Source of the DNA: Oscillospiraceae bacterium
GTDB lineage: Bacteria; Bacillota; Clostridia; Oscillospirales; Ruminococcaceae
DNA: 14,532 bases
Direction of reading: 5' to 3'
NCBI GenBank assembly: GCA_003531585.1
Contig: DQFX01000005.1
Location: 1 to 14,532 of the forward strand
The notes under the pieces: generated by a model
Database searches by the model: none
The model's input: the letters and a program-made list of their open reading frames with translations, nothing else
What the model was told of the DNA's origin: nothing
In this document: piece by piece, positions 13,514-14,532 of the stretch
Numbering within the stretch: position 1 is the stretch's first letter
Layout of the letters: each line of letters starts with the position of its first letter
Program-made: the position numbers and the translations under genes

Positions 13514-14512
13514 TCACGCCACTCCGAGGAATTCCTCGAGAGTAAGGCCGCTGTCGTGCAGGAGCTTCGCCGTGCTTGTTCCGAGGTAGCGCACATGCCA
13601 CGGCTCGTAGATGTACCCGGTTATCTTCTCGCTGCCCTTCGGGTATCTCAGCAGGAAGCCGTACTCCCAGCAGTGCTCCGCGAGCCACTTTCCCTCGGGA
13701 GTTTCACCGTAGCTCTGCCTGAGCGAGGAGATATCCATTGCAAGCCCGGTCTGGTGCTCGGAGTGCCCCGGCTGAGCCGAGTAGGTATCAGCGACTTCTG
13801 CTCCGTCGATGGAAGCCCAGTATGCAAAGGTAGCCTTCTGCTTCTCGTAGGAGCGGAATCCGGAAACTATCGACATGTCGTATCCGGAAGCCTCGCGCAT
13901 TTTCAGGTACGCGCTGTAGGTCTCGTCCGTGAGGCCGTCGCCGTAATCCTTCGGCAGGTCGAACTGACGGTTGACGATTATCACGCCGCCGATGGTGGTA
14001 ACTCCGTCCGTCTCGACCGGCGCCGGAGCCTTTATCTTGGACTTCACCGTACCCTTGCATGCGATATCGGAAAAGTTGTTCACTACCTCGAGGGTCCCCA
14101 GACCGAACACGTTTCCGCCCTTATTCACGCGGAGCGTGCCTCCCTGGGTGAACACGCCGTTCTTCTGTATCTTTACTTTTCCGGTGACGGAAGTCACAGC
14201 GCCCTCGCCCGCCGTGAGATTCCCCTTGACGTATACTGCGCCGCCTGCGGCTACTTTCAGCGTGCCGTTTACTATCAGCTCCGCGCCGCTCTTTATGTAG
14301 AGCTTGCCGCCCTTCTTTACGTACAGCGTGGAACCCTCCGGAACTACACTGCTGTCGGAAATAACGAATGCGCCGCTCAAATTCTTCCTGCCGGTGAACA
14401 GCACCGTGGGATTCGACGCCTGTGCCATTACCATCGGAACAGCAGCCGCTATAAGCGCAAACGCCGTCAGAAACACAGCCAGCATGGTGACTGCCTTTTT
14501 TGTCATGCTCAT
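13514..14512 (-). CDS. VanY-type D-Ala-D-Ala carboxypeptidase with repeat-rich stalk
   Basis: 332 residues. A signal peptide (1-30, VMA then QA) directs export. Residues about 45-160 are short hydrophobic/Gly-Lys repeats (G.LYVKKGGKLYIKSGAEL...) that look like beta-solenoid rungs. The C-terminal half (about 175-332) is a VanY peptidase domain (PF02557) with SGFRSYEKQ (217-225), Zn ligands H253 and D260 in SEHQTGLAMD, and the E303-P-W-H306 motif. It would trim the last D-Ala from peptidoglycan peptides. All core residues are present, so activity is likely. It could be a housekeeping peptidoglycan hydrolase; no vanR/S/H/A/X genes are seen, so no evidence for glycopeptide resistance. AAGGAC precedes ATG 14512; a start three codons later is possible. 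Confidence 0.92.
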   Translation of the reverse strand: MSMTKKAVTMLAVFLTAFALIAAAVPMVMAQASNPTVLFTGRKNLSGAFVISDSSVVPEGSTLYVKKGGKLYIKSGAELIVNGTLKVAAGGAVYVKGNLTAGEGAVTSVTGKVKIQKNGVFTQGGTLRVNKGGNVFGLGTLEVVNNFSDIACKGTVKSKIKAPAPVETDGVTTIGGVIIVNRQFDLPKDYGDGLTDETYSAYLKMREASGYDMSIVSGFRSYEKQKATFAYWASIDGAEVADTYSAQPGHSEHQTGLAMDISSLRQSYGETPEGKWLAEHCWEYGFLLRYPKGSEKITGYIYEPWHVRYLGTSTAKLLHDSGLTLEEFLGVA

Positions 14513-14532
14513 ATTGTCCTTGTATGATATAG

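Noticed and set aside
13514..14512. Vancomycin resistance gene cluster
   Set aside because: Only a VanY-type peptidase is present. No VanRS, VanH, ligase or VanX gene is seen, so resistance is not supported.
13556..14527. Plus-strand reading frame of 323 codons antisense to the VanY-like gene
   Set aside because: The minus strand encodes a complete signal peptide and VanY motifs. The plus frame has no start signal and low-complexity, Arg/Leu-rich sequence.

Overview
This 14.5 kb window looks like chromosomal DNA of a Gram-positive anaerobe of the Clostridia, probably a Ruminococcus or Oscillospiraceae relative. This is inferred, not proven. The basis is a moderately GC-rich coding sequence, strong AGGAGG-type ribosome binding sites, a lipobox lipoprotein, an ECF-type vitamin transporter S component, a flavodiiron protein, an orphan PilT and a FliB-type Cys-rich protein. 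No rRNA, CRISPR array, transposase or integrase was seen.

Layout. Positions 1-260 hold two hairpin terminators, a short tandem repeat and a tRNA-Thr(CGT) on the minus strand. Its consensus promoter lies at 347-375 and faces a plus-strand promoter at 279-307. The plus-strand promoter leads a three-gene unit: a degenerate SipW-like signal peptidase homologue with a long disordered tail, an ECF transporter S component overlapping it by 4 bp, and a short membrane-anchored ComEA-like helix-hairpin-helix protein. On the minus strand follow a NatA/NatB-type ABC exporter pair (3169-5476), a flavodiiron protein (5623-6780) and an AlkD-family DNA glycosylase (6889-7560). A plus-strand lipoprotein with an internally duplicated domain (7621-8622) is followed by an intergenic stretch that can fold into a junction and ends in a terminator-like hairpin. 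The rest is minus strand: a VanY-type peptidase with a repeat-rich N-terminal stalk (13514-14512), a CobU-like kinase and PilT (13118 down to 11473), then a uridine-kinase-family protein, a GNAT acetyltransferase and a FliB-family protein (11270 down to 8829).

How the parts may work together. ComEA-like protein and PilT are both linked to type IV pili or DNA uptake, but no other pilus or competence gene is present. The ECF S component has no energizing module here. The CobU-like protein lacks the guanylylated histidine of CobU and has no cobalamin genes beside it. Most of the window is ordinary housekeeping. The least explained items are two copies of a small hairpin-rich repeat in opposite orientation, the structured intergenic stretch after the lipoprotein gene, the altered CobU-like kinase next to pilT, and a shared extended -35 sequence at three minus-strand promoters.
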